A DNA stretch of 27,067 bases. Source: Bacteroides sp. GTDB lineage: Bacteria; Bacteroidota; Bacteroidia; Bacteroidales; SM23-62. This document shows positions 1 to 7,758 of the stretch, piece by piece. The stretch is taken from the NCBI GenBank assembly GCA_030589965.1, contig JAUUZM010000002.1, positions 1 through 27,067 of the forward strand, given 5' to 3'. How positions within the stretch are numbered: position 1 is the stretch's first letter; the number at the start of each line of letters is the position of its first letter. The position numbers and the translations under genes are program-made. Under the pieces are notes generated by a model. The model worked only from the letters and a program-made list of their open reading frames with translations. It had not been told where the DNA came from and ran no database searches.

Positions 1-477
1 AAAGGTCCTGATGATATCCCCCTCTGCCCGGTCCCATTCCTGGAAATTACTTTTCAAACTGGTACTTAGAAAGCGGGAAGCATCCAGGTTAAAATCAAGA
101 TTATAAACATGGGTGACATGTTTTGTGTATTTTTTATAAGCGCCTGTTTCAAGATCCCATACCCTGACCTCAGTACTTGCTGCGCTGCCAAGGTAATGCC
201 CGTCGGGTGAATAAGTAAGGTATTTTACCGGTTTAGTATGGCCTTCGAGAGTGGTTTTTATCTCGCCGGTAGAAGGATCCCAGATATGGATGAGCATATC
301 TTCTCCTCCTGTGGCAACGCTCAAGCCGTCAGGGTGAACAGCAAGGCTGTATACAGGTCCCTTATGTGTCTTGAATGTAAGAATCAGGTCTTCATCTGCC
401 TGTGCAGACAGTGTTTGAAGGCAAAATATACAGCCCATCAGTACCATGAGGTGTGAACCAGGTCGGTAAGAGTTCAT
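1..477 (-). CDS. WD40-repeat protein, secreted (partial, C-terminus beyond window)
   Basis: The reading frame is open from an ATG at 475-477 down to the window edge, giving 159 codons with no stop, so the 3' part is missing. The protein begins with a hydrophobic signal-like segment (MVLMGCIFCLQTLSAQA), so export to the periplasm or surface is likely. After it come WD40-type blades: one ends in HIWDPSTG, the next runs from EGHTKPVKYLTYSPDG to VRVWDLETG, and a third ends near FQEWDRAEG. WD40 propellers are binding scaffolds, and the partner cannot be told from sequence. The gene starts 10 bases after the stop of the PAS histidine kinase on the same strand, so the two are probably co-transcribed. 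No enzyme domain is seen in the visible part; one could lie in the missing end. WD40 assignment is firm, function unknown. Confidence 0.85.
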   Translation of the reverse strand, partial: MNSYRPGSHLMVLMGCIFCLQTLSAQADEDLILTFKTHKGPVYSLAVHPDGLSVATGGEDMLIHIWDPSTGEIKTTLEGHTKPVKYLTYSPDGHYLGSAASTEVRVWDLETGAYKKYTKHVTHVYNLDFNLDASRFLSTSLKSNFQEWDRAEGDIIRTF

Positions 478-487
478 TATAGAGGTA

Positions 488-3214
488 TTAGTCCTTATTA
501 AGCTGCCTGGGAAGCAGGACACTAATTGTAGATCCCTTACCCGGCCTGCTGTTTATTTTGATGGTTCCATTGTTTCTTTCAGCAAATTCCATGCAAAGAA
601 CCAAACCAAGTCCAGTTCCTTCTTCATTCGCAGTTCCAGATCGTATCACATTCTCTCCAATCTGGAAAAGCTTCACGAGTATTTCTTCAGGTATCCCAAT
701 CCCGGTGTCTGTAACCAGGATCTCATTCTGTCCCTTGTGCCTTTTTGATCCTACTGTAACTTTACCTCTGGGCTTGGTAAATTTAATCGCATTGGATACC
801 AGGTTTCGAAGAATCGTAGAAACCATATTTTCATCCCCGAATACCAGGGTGCCGGGTTTTATCTTGTTCTGCAGGGTAATATTTTTTTCCCTGGCATTCC
901 CATTATAAAGCTGGAAGACTGATTCAATTGTATCATATACATCAATGGCTGCAGGCTCATGTGACATTCTGCCTGTCTGGGCACGGGACCAGTTAAGTAA
1001 GTTGTCAAGTATATTGTGAGCTTGCTTTGAGGCATCATTAATCATTTTAATCAATGTCAGAACTTCTTCCTTATCATAATTGGAATAATCCATAAGTAGA
1101 AGATCAGAGCATCCAAGGATGGAATTAAATGGATTTTTCAGGTCATGGGCAATAATTGAGAAAAATTTGTCCTTTGATGCATTGGCCTCCAAAAGGTCGC
1201 GTTCAGATTCCCTTAAACTTTGTTCAACCAATCTGCGCTCGGTTATATCTCTGAAAACCGCAAATGTTCCCTTGAATTCATTATCCTTGTACAGAGGATT
1301 TGCCGTTACAAGGATCTGCCTTTTTCCACCGCCTTCCTGGCGGATTTCCATTTCGTATGTGTCTTTATTTCCAGCCTTTCGTCTCTCCGTTTGCACTTCG
1401 AGAGTGTTTTTGCCAGTTTTATCAACAAAATCAGACAGGTATCTTCCCTCCAGTTTTCCCGGGTTAACACCAAAAATCTCCTCAGCTTTAGGATTGGCGA
1501 ACAGGAATTTATCCTCTTCATCAACTTTTCCTATCCCTTCTCCCTGGTTATTAATTAACAGCCGGTATTTTTCTTCACTATTGTATAATTCTTCTAAAGT
1601 GTTTTTGTAATCAGTGACATCTCTTGAAATACTGGCTACGGCAATCAGATGGTTCTTATCATCATAAATCGGAAATTTTTTCACAAGGGAGTGAATCTTT
1701 TTGCCATCGGGGTAAACGAAAACCTGGTCATTGACCAGTGTTTCCCCCTTTTTCAGATTCAGCGCTTTTCGATCGTCTTCCATGTATTGTCTTACATGTT
1801 GGAGGTCACCATATATCTCCAAATCGGTTTTTCCAATGAGCTGGTCGGGGGACTTTAAACCAGAAGCTTTGATATTAGCACGGTTACTTGCTATGATCTT
1901 AAGAGAAGTATCCTTTATAACCGCATGATCATCAACGTTTTCTACGATGGCGGCCAGCAAGGCTTTTTCATGCTGGTTTTTTTTGCGCTCAGTTATATCC
2001 AGTGCCGTTCCAATTGAAAGGGAAGCCCTTTTACGTTCATCAAGAAGGACAAATGATCTCGACCATAAAAGTTTCTCGGCACCGTCCTCAGCAATTACCC
2101 GGTATTCAAGGTCCAATCCCTTACCTTTGGCTATCTTACGGTATTCCTTTTTAACATAGTCTATATCATCCGGATGAATTACTTTAAGGAAGGACCCGGG
2201 ATTATGAAAGAGACTGTTTGTGCTTCTTCCGTAGACTTCGCGGTACTTTGGACTAATATAAAGGAGCTTGTCAGTTTTCAGATCATGGATCCAGAATACC
2301 TCCTCTATGGTTTCTACCAGTAATTTGAAAATTTCCTGCTGCTTCTTCAGTTCTTTCTCAGCAGCTGCCCTTTCAGTGATATCCTGTGCAATACCTTCAA
2401 CACCAATAATTTCACCATTTTCATCATAGATGGGAAGCTCGGTGTTATTAAAGATTCTGGTTGAACCGTCGCGGTGGAAGAGTTCATTCATAAAGGGAGC
2501 CTGAATATTCCCTTTCAGACTTTCAAGGGATACACGAAGCGCCTCAGAATTCATTTCATTGTCCGTCAGGAACTCTTTGAAATTACGCATGGCTTCATCC
2601 TGGGAATAACCGAGAACCCTTGAAATGGATGGACTCAGGTAGGTGATCATACCCGACGTGTCATGTGCATAAAATATGTATTCATCGCTCAGACTCTCAA
2701 CCAGCCTTTTGTATTTCTCTTCACTCTGCCGGAGAGTATCCTCCATTATCTGCCTCTCGCTGATATCTCTTATGATTGAAAATACATATCTGTCCTGGCC
2801 ATGAGTGAACACATGAGAATGTACCTCGGAATGGATCTTCTTACCAGTTTTAGAGAGAAAGGTGCTTTCGTATTTGAGGGACTCCGGATTAATACTGTCC
2901 TTTTTTGCCCTGCTGTCTGAACCGCTGGACAGTTCCTGAAAAGAGAGCTTTTGTATATCTTCCAGTGTATATTCCAGGTGAATGAGAGCTGCCGGGTTGG
3001 CCAGTAGTATCCTGCCGGGTTTTCCATCCGGACCTGATTCTGCCATAATAATCATATCAGCAGCCTTGCGGAACAATTCCCCGAATAACCCGGTGTCAAC
3101 CATTTTCTCAGGTGTCTCAGAAGATTTTTTCAGCCGGGATTCCAGGTTTGAGATCCGGTTCTCCATCTGGTCTCGGATCTTTTCCAGTTCCTCGTATGTA
3201 GGTCTATCACTCAA
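488..3214 (-). CDS. Soluble multi-PAS sensor histidine kinase
   Basis: Signal-sensing kinase of 908 residues. A short N-terminal coiled-coil (about residues 5-32) is followed by five PAS domains, roughly 40-155, 165-285, 290-412, 418-537 and 547-665, recognised by their repeated exits such as RDISERQ, QDITERA, LDITERK, RDVTDYK and RDITERR. The kinase core follows: HisKA with phospho-acceptor His690 (SIIAHDLKNPF), N-box Asn804/Asn808, G1 DTGIGIP from 836 and G2 GTGLGL from 866. No membrane segment or signal peptide is visible, so it should be cytosolic and sense internal or diffusible cues. The start is a TTG; the frame is closed upstream by TAA, and the PTYEELEK opening is common in PAS kinases, which supports it over the internal Met17. 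No response regulator is adjacent, so it is an orphan kinase within this window. Ligands of the PAS domains are unknown. Confidence 0.93.
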   Translation of the reverse strand: MSDRPTYEELEKIRDQMENRISNLESRLKKSSETPEKMVDTGLFGELFRKAADMIIMAESGPDGKPGRILLANPAALIHLEYTLEDIQKLSFQELSSGSDSRAKKDSINPESLKYESTFLSKTGKKIHSEVHSHVFTHGQDRYVFSIIRDISERQIMEDTLRQSEEKYKRLVESLSDEYIFYAHDTSGMITYLSPSISRVLGYSQDEAMRNFKEFLTDNEMNSEALRVSLESLKGNIQAPFMNELFHRDGSTRIFNNTELPIYDENGEIIGVEGIAQDITERAAAEKELKKQQEIFKLLVETIEEVFWIHDLKTDKLLYISPKYREVYGRSTNSLFHNPGSFLKVIHPDDIDYVKKEYRKIAKGKGLDLEYRVIAEDGAEKLLWSRSFVLLDERKRASLSIGTALDITERKKNQHEKALLAAIVENVDDHAVIKDTSLKIIASNRANIKASGLKSPDQLIGKTDLEIYGDLQHVRQYMEDDRKALNLKKGETLVNDQVFVYPDGKKIHSLVKKFPIYDDKNHLIAVASISRDVTDYKNTLEELYNSEEKYRLLINNQGEGIGKVDEEDKFLFANPKAEEIFGVNPGKLEGRYLSDFVDKTGKNTLEVQTERRKAGNKDTYEMEIRQEGGGKRQILVTANPLYKDNEFKGTFAVFRDITERRLVEQSLRESERDLLEANASKDKFFSIIAHDLKNPFNSILGCSDLLLMDYSNYDKEEVLTLIKMINDASKQAHNILDNLLNWSRAQTGRMSHEPAAIDVYDTIESVFQLYNGNAREKNITLQNKIKPGTLVFGDENMVSTILRNLVSNAIKFTKPRGKVTVGSKRHKGQNEILVTDTGIGIPEEILVKLFQIGENVIRSGTANEEGTGLGLVLCMEFAERNNGTIKINSRPGKGSTISVLLPRQLNKD

Positions 3215-3232
3215 TACAATAATTTATCTATA

Positions 3233-3261
3233 CAAATTTGATAAAAACTGTGAATATACAA
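3233..3261 (-). promoter_or_regulatory. Candidate promoter of the PAS kinase gene
   Basis: On the minus strand a TTG (3259-3261) lies 18 bases before CAAATTTG (3233-3240), one mismatch from the Bacteroidota -7 element TAnnTTTG. Transcription would begin near 3227, leaving a leader of roughly a dozen bases before the TTG start codon. It lies just past the terminator at 3273-3309, which fits a new transcription unit starting here. Pattern match only. Confidence 0.38.
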
Positions 3262-3272
3262 GCGGATATAAC

Positions 3273-3309
3273 AAAAAAAGCCCGGCTGTTGGTTAGGAAC
3301 AGCCAGGCT
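3273..3309 (-). terminator. Rho-independent terminator (minus strand)
   Basis: Read on the minus strand: arms AGCC-T-GGCTGTT and AACAGCC-G-GGCT around a 7-base loop, with one internal mismatch, followed directly by seven T (plus-strand A run 3273-3279). This is a textbook intrinsic terminator. It should end transcription coming from the pheT/macro-domain side or from an unrecognised RNA in the 590-base gap, and it insulates the PAS kinase gene downstream. Confidence 0.8.
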
Positions 3310-3412
3310 CGTAAAGGCTTAGTGGTCAAGGTGTTTTACTATCTGTTCTTAATATCTTGACATGAGTAAAGTTAAAGAACTTTTCATTATTTGCAAGAAA
3401 TGCCTCAGGACA

Positions 3413-3451
3413 GCTGCAAAAATTTGAAAACCTTCGGCATTGCTAAAACGT
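3413..3451. repeat. Left copy of an imperfect inverted repeat
   Basis: About 39 bases beginning GCTGCAAAAATTTG and ending ATTGCTAAAACGT. Its reverse complement aligns with 3830-3867: the shared core TTTAGCAAT, then CCG and AGG separated by one-base gaps, then a T/A-rich part ending TTGCAGC. By hand I count about 30 identical positions in 36 columns with two gaps. A repeat pair facing inward about 420 bases apart with no gene between is the layout of a MITE or transposon remnant. No target-site duplication is evident. Confidence 0.55.
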
Positions 3452-3554
3452 GGACTTACCCCAAAATCTCACCGACCCGATTACAATATTCTGGGCCTGG
3501 TCCATAGAAAGGGATTAAAAATATCGAGTTATTAACCTTTTTAGTGCTTTATTG

Positions 3555-3588
3555 GATAAAAAATATCCCTTAAGGGACATTTTTTATC
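3555..3588. repeat. 34-bp near-perfect palindrome
   Basis: Two 17-base arms meet at a central CTTAAG and differ at a single position. The arms consist of GATAAAAAAT, then a GTCCC-like block and TT. It could be a dimeric repressor site or a bidirectional terminator-like hairpin (GC-rich inner stem with A/T tracts outside). It sits inside the stretch bounded by the inverted repeats. No gene starts immediately beside it, which argues somewhat against an operator. Confidence 0.6.
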
Positions 3589-3789
3589 GTGAAAGACATA
3601 AAATACGCTAATAACCGGATAAAATATATCCTTTCTGTGTATGGATAAATCGGAAAACCCCAGGCCAGAACCCAGGCAGGCAAGAATGTAAGCATCCCCA
3701 TTATTCCGGGCTTATCACTTGTCAATCTCCTGAACTACTTGTTTAGTCTACAATACGGGGAATTCAAATGGCATTATCGGGGTATGTTC

Positions 3790-3843
3790 ATTGCTAAAAC
3801 GTCTTGACATAGCTGCGCAATGTAAGACGACTTATTTAGCAAT
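3790..3843. repeat. Stem-loop formed by adjacent ATTGCTAAA copies
   Basis: ATTGCTAAA-ACGTCTT on the left pairs with AAGACG-ACTTA-TTTAGCAAT on the right around an 18-base centre. The left arm repeats the 14-base word CATTGCTAAAACGT that also occurs at 3438-3451. The structure could be an RNA hairpin or a symmetric protein site; neither is established. Confidence 0.45.
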
Positions 3844-3867
3844 CCGAGGTTTTTAAAATCTTGCAGC
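3830..3867. repeat. Right copy of the imperfect inverted repeat
   Basis: Partner of 3413-3451 in opposite orientation, containing TTTAGCAATCCGAGG and ending TTGCAGC. It ends about 33 bases from the stop codon of the macro-domain gene. Its inner part also pairs with the nearby copy at 3789-3802, so two alternative stem-loops are possible. Confidence 0.55.
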
Positions 3868-3900
3868 GGCATTGTGATAATACCGCAATACTGTGAAATA

Positions 3901-4416
3901 TCAGGGGCTGGGTTCAGACAATATGCGATTGTAAATTTCCAGATTTTCTTCATCAAAGACACAAAACAATACTTCCTTGATGGATTTATATTTTTTAAGA
4001 GCTTTTCTGACGGCGGTGATAGATATCGCGGCCGCTAGTTCTTTTGGGAAGCTGTAAATACCTGTACTAATATTGGGAAAAGCAATGGAATGGAGTTTCA
4101 TGTTGTCAGCAATTCGAATTGGATTTGTATAGGCACTTGCCAGTAGCCCTTCTTCTCCGAAATCACCGCCCTTCCATACGGGTCCGACTGTATGGATAAC
4201 GAATTTACATGGCAAATTATAGGCCGATGTTATTTTGGCCTGGCCGATTGGGCAGCCTCTTAGATTACGGCATTCTTCAATCAGACCGGGACCTGCGGTC
4301 CGATGTATGGCTCCATCCACACCCTCGCCACCCAGAAGGGTGGTATTAGCTGCATTTACAATGGCATCAACCTCAAGGGTGCATATGTCACCGCTGATAA
4401 CATTTATTTTACTCAT
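3901..4416 (-). CDS. Macro-domain ADP-ribosyl hydrolase / O-acetyl-ADP-ribose deacetylase family
   Basis: A 171-residue single-domain protein, the usual length for the bacterial YmdB/MacroD type. Visible landmarks are VNAANTTLLGG (20-30), the GVDGAIHRTAGP segment with catalytic-type Asp34, VIHTVGPVW near 73-81 and the substrate loop NISTGIYSFP (115-124). The family hydrolyses O-acetyl-ADP-ribose and removes ADP-ribose from proteins or nucleic-acid ends in the cytoplasm. Odd point: the usual GGGG in the binding loop reads GGEG (Glu31), a charged change next to the active Asp. The ATG overlaps the pheT stop by ATGA, so translation is probably coupled to pheT and expression driven by the pheT promoter. 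Family call is firm; the actual substrate is not known. Confidence 0.92.
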   Translation of the reverse strand: MSKINVISGDICTLEVDAIVNAANTTLLGGEGVDGAIHRTAGPGLIEECRNLRGCPIGQAKITSAYNLPCKFVIHTVGPVWKGGDFGEEGLLASAYTNPIRIADNMKLHSIAFPNISTGIYSFPKELAAAISITAVRKALKKYKSIKEVLFCVFDEENLEIYNRILSEPSP

Positions 4417-6857
4417 GATTTGGCTTCTCTGATCCTGGCCTTAACCGTCCTTTCCAAATTTGCCTGTATTTTGTCCATTATACGGTCAATTTCCTTATCG
4501 GTTAGGGTTTTTTCGGGATTTTGCAGAATAAAGCCTACAGCATAGGATTTTTTCCCCTTTTCTAACTTCTCACTTTCATACACATCAAAGAGGCTGACAG
4601 ACTTTAAAAGTTTCTGCTCAGATTTCAAAGCAATGTCCCGGATTTGCCCAAACTGTATGCTCTTATCAATAAGCATGGACAGGTCCCTACGCACTTCCGG
4701 AAATTTAGGAATAGGTTTCAGACTAATCTTTCCATCCTTCAGAACCTCCATAATATGATCCCAGTTGAAATCAGCATAAAAAACTTCCGCATCAAGTTCG
4801 AATTTTTTCAAAAGGGATGATGATACCGCACCGAGTTCTACAAGCTTTTTCCCCTTTAACCACAGGCCCATACCATCCTCGAATTCTTTGGATTGAAGCT
4901 CTCTTGTATCAACCCTTTCTGGATCAATTCCCAGTCTGTTCAGGACATTTTCAACATAGGTTTTTAACTCATAAAAGCTGCCTGCCTGGTCCTTTTCTAT
5001 CCAGTTACCCTCATACCGGTTTCCGGTAATAAGTATGGCCAGATGTTCTTCTTCCTCATAAGTGTGCAGAATTCCGGGATTTGATTCCATGGCCAGATGA
5101 TAGCATTTGCCAAATTCATAAAGCCTCAGATTACTTCTTCTCCGATTAATGTTATACAGAATAGTCTCGAGTCCGCCAAACAACAAATTTGTTCTCATCC
5201 TGTTAAGGTCGGAACTCAGGGGATTGAACAGTTTTACTACTTCCGGTTTATCCTCATACCAGGCTTCTCTTGTGAGGGAGTTGCACATGATCTCATTGAA
5301 ACCGCTGCTGCTGAGTTGATCGGAAATAATCTGAGTGAGTTTTTCCTTGTCTGGTTTTTCCAGGTGAGTGACCTTGGATGTCATTTGCTCTGCAAATCCA
5401 ATATTATTGTAGCCATATATTCTGAGGATCTCCTCAATAACATCTACTTCCCTTTGTACATCCACCCTGTAACGGGGAACAATAAGATGTATCCCATCAG
5501 AGGTTTCGGAATCAATGGTAATACCCAGTCCTTCCAGGATCTTATGAATGATTTTATGATCAATGTTTTTGCCAATGAGCTTATCGATATGATCGTATTT
5601 TACATCCACCTGGAATGGTTCCAGTTTCTTCGGGTAGACATCAATAACATCCGAAGAGATAGTACCTCCTGCAATCTCTCTGATCAGGGCGGCACAGCGT
5701 TTCAGCGCGTGCAGGGTCATTTCGGGGTCGGCTCCCCTCTCAAAGCGGAAACTGGCATCAGTATTCAGACCATGCCTTTTGGAGGTACGCCGGATATAAA
5801 CCGGATCGAAATAGGCTGATTCAAGAAACAGGTTCCTGGTTTCCATGGACACACCTGAATGGATGCCTCCGAATACGCCTCCTATACACATCCCGTCCTT
5901 TTCGTCAGAGATCATCAAATCATCCTTTGAAAGTTTCCTCTCTACTTCATCAAGTGTGACGAAAGGCGTACCCTCTTTCATGCACCGGACAATGACTGTT
6001 CCTCCTTTGATCTTGTCTGCATCAAAAGCATGAAGAGGTTGTCCCAGTTCAAAAAGCACGAAATTTGTGATATCAACAATATTATTTATTGGAATAAGTC
6101 CAACACTCAAAAGCCTGTTCTTCAGCCACTGAGGGGATTCTTCCACGCTTATTCCCTTGATGGTGACACCGGCATACCTTCTGCAGGCTTCCTCGTTTTC
6201 AATTATTACACCGATCTCAAGGTCCTTATTATCCGTATTGAAATCATCCACTCCGGGTGTTGTCAGTTTGGCCGTTCCGTTCAGGTTGAGGTAAGCTGAG
6301 AGGTCTCGTGCAACCCCAAAATGAGAAGCCCCGTCAACCCGGTTGGGAGTAAGACCGATTTCATAAGTGGTATCAGTGGTAATATTAAAAAACTCCCTGG
6401 CAGGCATTCCGGTCTCGGCATCCATATCAAGAACCATAATCCCCTCATGCGAATCTCCCAGTCCAACTTCATCTTCTGCACAAATCATTCCTTCAGATAC
6501 TTCTCCCCGGATCTTGACTTTTTTAAGAGTCAGGCTGCTTTCTCCCTGGTAAAGGGTGGTCCCGATGGTTGCCACCAGGACTTTTTGTCCGGCTGCCACA
6601 TTGGGTGCCCCGCATACAATATCCAGGTATCGTTCCTGGCCAATATCAACAGTTGTTACACTTAGTTTATCTGCATTGGGATGTTTTTCACAGGATTTTA
6701 CTTCCCCTATAAAACATCCATCCATACCACCTTTTATGGTTTCAAACGAAACCATTCCCTCGACCTCAAGACCGATATTGGTAAGTATTTCACCGAGTTC
6801 TGCCGGGGGTAAATCTGTGTCAATGTATTCCTGTAGCCAGTTGTAGGAGATTTTCAT
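4413..6857 (-). CDS. pheT: Phenylalanine--tRNA ligase beta subunit
   Basis: Beta chain of the cytoplasmic PheRS tetramer, which charges tRNA-Phe with phenylalanine using ATP; the beta chain carries editing and tRNA-binding domains. The protein starts MKISYNWLQEYID, followed by the tRNA-binding OB domain (about 40-150, with KHPNADKLSVTTVD), the B3/B4 editing core, B5 and catalytic-like domains, and the C-terminal anticodon-binding FDX-ACB domain (from about 720, PKFPEVRRDLSMLID). I chose the ATG at 6855-6857: the frame can extend 20 codons further, but only this start gives the conserved N-terminus, and the candidate promoter lies between the two. Length of 814 residues suits the long bacterial form. 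pheS is not in the window. It overlaps the macro-domain gene downstream by ATGA. Confidence 0.97.
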   Translation of the reverse strand: MKISYNWLQEYIDTDLPPAELGEILTNIGLEVEGMVSFETIKGGMDGCFIGEVKSCEKHPNADKLSVTTVDIGQERYLDIVCGAPNVAAGQKVLVATIGTTLYQGESSLTLKKVKIRGEVSEGMICAEDEVGLGDSHEGIMVLDMDAETGMPAREFFNITTDTTYEIGLTPNRVDGASHFGVARDLSAYLNLNGTAKLTTPGVDDFNTDNKDLEIGVIIENEEACRRYAGVTIKGISVEESPQWLKNRLLSVGLIPINNIVDITNFVLFELGQPLHAFDADKIKGGTVIVRCMKEGTPFVTLDEVERKLSKDDLMISDEKDGMCIGGVFGGIHSGVSMETRNLFLESAYFDPVYIRRTSKRHGLNTDASFRFERGADPEMTLHALKRCAALIREIAGGTISSDVIDVYPKKLEPFQVDVKYDHIDKLIGKNIDHKIIHKILEGLGITIDSETSDGIHLIVPRYRVDVQREVDVIEEILRIYGYNNIGFAEQMTSKVTHLEKPDKEKLTQIISDQLSSSGFNEIMCNSLTREAWYEDKPEVVKLFNPLSSDLNRMRTNLLFGGLETILYNINRRRSNLRLYEFGKCYHLAMESNPGILHTYEEEEHLAILITGNRYEGNWIEKDQAGSFYELKTYVENVLNRLGIDPERVDTRELQSKEFEDGMGLWLKGKKLVELGAVSSSLLKKFELDAEVFYADFNWDHIMEVLKDGKISLKPIPKFPEVRRDLSMLIDKSIQFGQIRDIALKSEQKLLKSVSLFDVYESEKLEKGKKSYAVGFILQNPEKTLTDKEIDRIMDKIQANLERTVKARIREAKS

Positions 6858-6886
6858 GAAAGCCTGATTGGATAAATAAGTTCCTG

Positions 6887-6894
6887 CAAAAGTA
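6887..6894 (-). promoter_or_regulatory. Candidate -7 element for pheT
   Basis: TACTTTTG on the minus strand matches TAnnTTTG exactly. Transcription would start near 6881, about 24 bases before the chosen pheT ATG. No convincing -33 TTG is seen at the usual spacing, so this is half a promoter by pattern only. Confidence 0.4.
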
Positions 6895-6926
6895 GAAAAA
6901 AAAACATAGCCTTCCATTTACAATAT

Positions 6927-6934
6927 TATCTTTG
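6927..6934 (+). promoter_or_regulatory. Candidate -7 element for surE
   Basis: TATCTTTG matches TAnnTTTG exactly and lies 44 bases before the surE ATG, in the divergent gap between pheT and surE. It would drive the surE-lpxB-spoIID unit. No good -33 element is seen at the expected distance. Confidence 0.4.
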
Positions 6935-6978
6935 TAGGCTGTTGAAAGGAAGATGAATTTTAATCGTTTTACAAGGGT

Positions 6979-7758
6979 ATGAAAGAGGACAGGCTTATAC
7001 TGGTAACTAATGATGATGGCATAGATGCCAGGGGACTGGATGCACTCATTGAGGTAGTTCGCCATTACGGGGAAGTATTTGTTATTGCCCCGGAAGAAGG
7101 ACAGTCAGGCATGTCACATGCAATCACTGTGAAATACCCGATAAGAGTAAAAAAGGTTCATGAAGAAGATGGACTGGTGAAATACAGCAGTAACGGAACA
7201 CCGGTGGATTGTGTGAAGCTTGCAGTGAATAAGTTGCTGGACAGGAAACCAGATATGATCGTTTCCGGAATTAACCACGGATCCAATTCATCTGCCAGTG
7301 TTATTTACTCAGGTACAATGGCGGCAGCCATAGAGGGATGTATCAACGGAATCCCCTCAATCGGTTTTTCTTTGCTGGATTATTCCCCTGACGCAAATTT
7401 TTCTTCCATTGATAAACATGCAAAAAGAGTTATGGAAATTGCTCTTGAACATGGGATACCTGATGGGATCTGCCTGAATGTAAATTTCCCGGTGAATACC
7501 TACCATAAAATCAAAGGGATCAAGGTTTGCCGTCAGAACAAGGGAGTATGGAGAGAAGAATTTGATCATCGGAAAGATCCCCAGAACAGGGATTACTACT
7601 GGTTGACCGGTGAATTTCATAACCTGGAACCGGATGCTCCTGATACAGATGAGTGGGCTCTGAAGAATAACTTTATCAGCATTGTTCCAGTACATACTGA
7701 CCTGACCTCTTACGAGGCTTTGGAACAGTTGAAAAACTGGGATATTGAAGCAGGATGA
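6979..7758 (+). CDS. surE: 5'/3'-nucleotidase SurE
   Basis: Metal-dependent phosphatase acting on nucleoside monophosphates in the cytoplasm. At 259 residues it has the normal length. Metal and active-site residues are all in place: Asp12 and Asp13 in TNDDG, Ser43 in GQSGMS, and Asn99 in SGINHGSN, with YSGTMAAA (110-117) following. The GTPVDCVK segment near residue 73-80 is also typical of the family. It is the first gene of a plus-strand run and shares ATGA with the small membrane protein gene downstream, so the two are probably translationally coupled. The link to lpxB two genes later is recurrent in Bacteroidota as far as I know, but a functional connection is not established. Confidence 0.96.
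   Translation: MKEDRLILVTNDDGIDARGLDALIEVVRHYGEVFVIAPEEGQSGMSHAITVKYPIRVKKVHEEDGLVKYSSNGTPVDCVKLAVNKLLDRKPDMIVSGINHGSNSSASVIYSGTMAAAIEGCINGIPSIGFSLLDYSPDANFSSIDKHAKRVMEIALEHGIPDGICLNVNFPVNTYHKIKGIKVCRQNKGVWREEFDHRKDPQNRDYYWLTGEFHNLEPDAPDTDEWALKNNFISIVPVHTDLTSYEALEQLKNWDIEAG

Larger units (their letters stand above)
3310..3900. other. Gene-poor intergenic stretch with repeats
   Basis: No convincing protein gene is present on either strand. The one short frame on the minus strand (62 codons from 3962) runs out of the end of the macro-domain gene and resembles nothing I recognise. I see no tRNA, tmRNA, RNase P or SRP RNA signature. What is visible is a pair of imperfect inverted repeats (3413-3451 and 3830-3867), a third partial copy (3789-3802) and a 34-bp near-palindrome (3555-3588). 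A decayed mobile element or an unannotated minus-strand RNA ending at the terminator near 3273 are both possible. Confidence 0.6.

Noticed and set aside
3413..3867. CRISPR array or integron attC site
   Set aside because: Copies of the repeat are few, irregularly spaced and in mixed orientation, with no cas or integrase gene; the hairpin ends do not match attC core sites.
3774..3962. 62-codon minus-strand frame overlapping the end of the macro-domain gene
   Set aside because: It begins inside the macro-domain gene in another frame, runs through the repeat-rich gap, and shows no recognisable domain or coding character.
5097..5819. 240-codon plus-strand frame opposite pheT
   Set aside because: It lies wholly antisense to the firmly identified pheT and its translation resembles no protein; long antisense frames are common opposite real genes.
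6858..6917. 20-codon N-terminal extension of pheT
   Set aside because: The extension does not resemble PheT N-termini, it reaches past the candidate -7 element, and the internal ATG gives the conserved MKISYNWL start.
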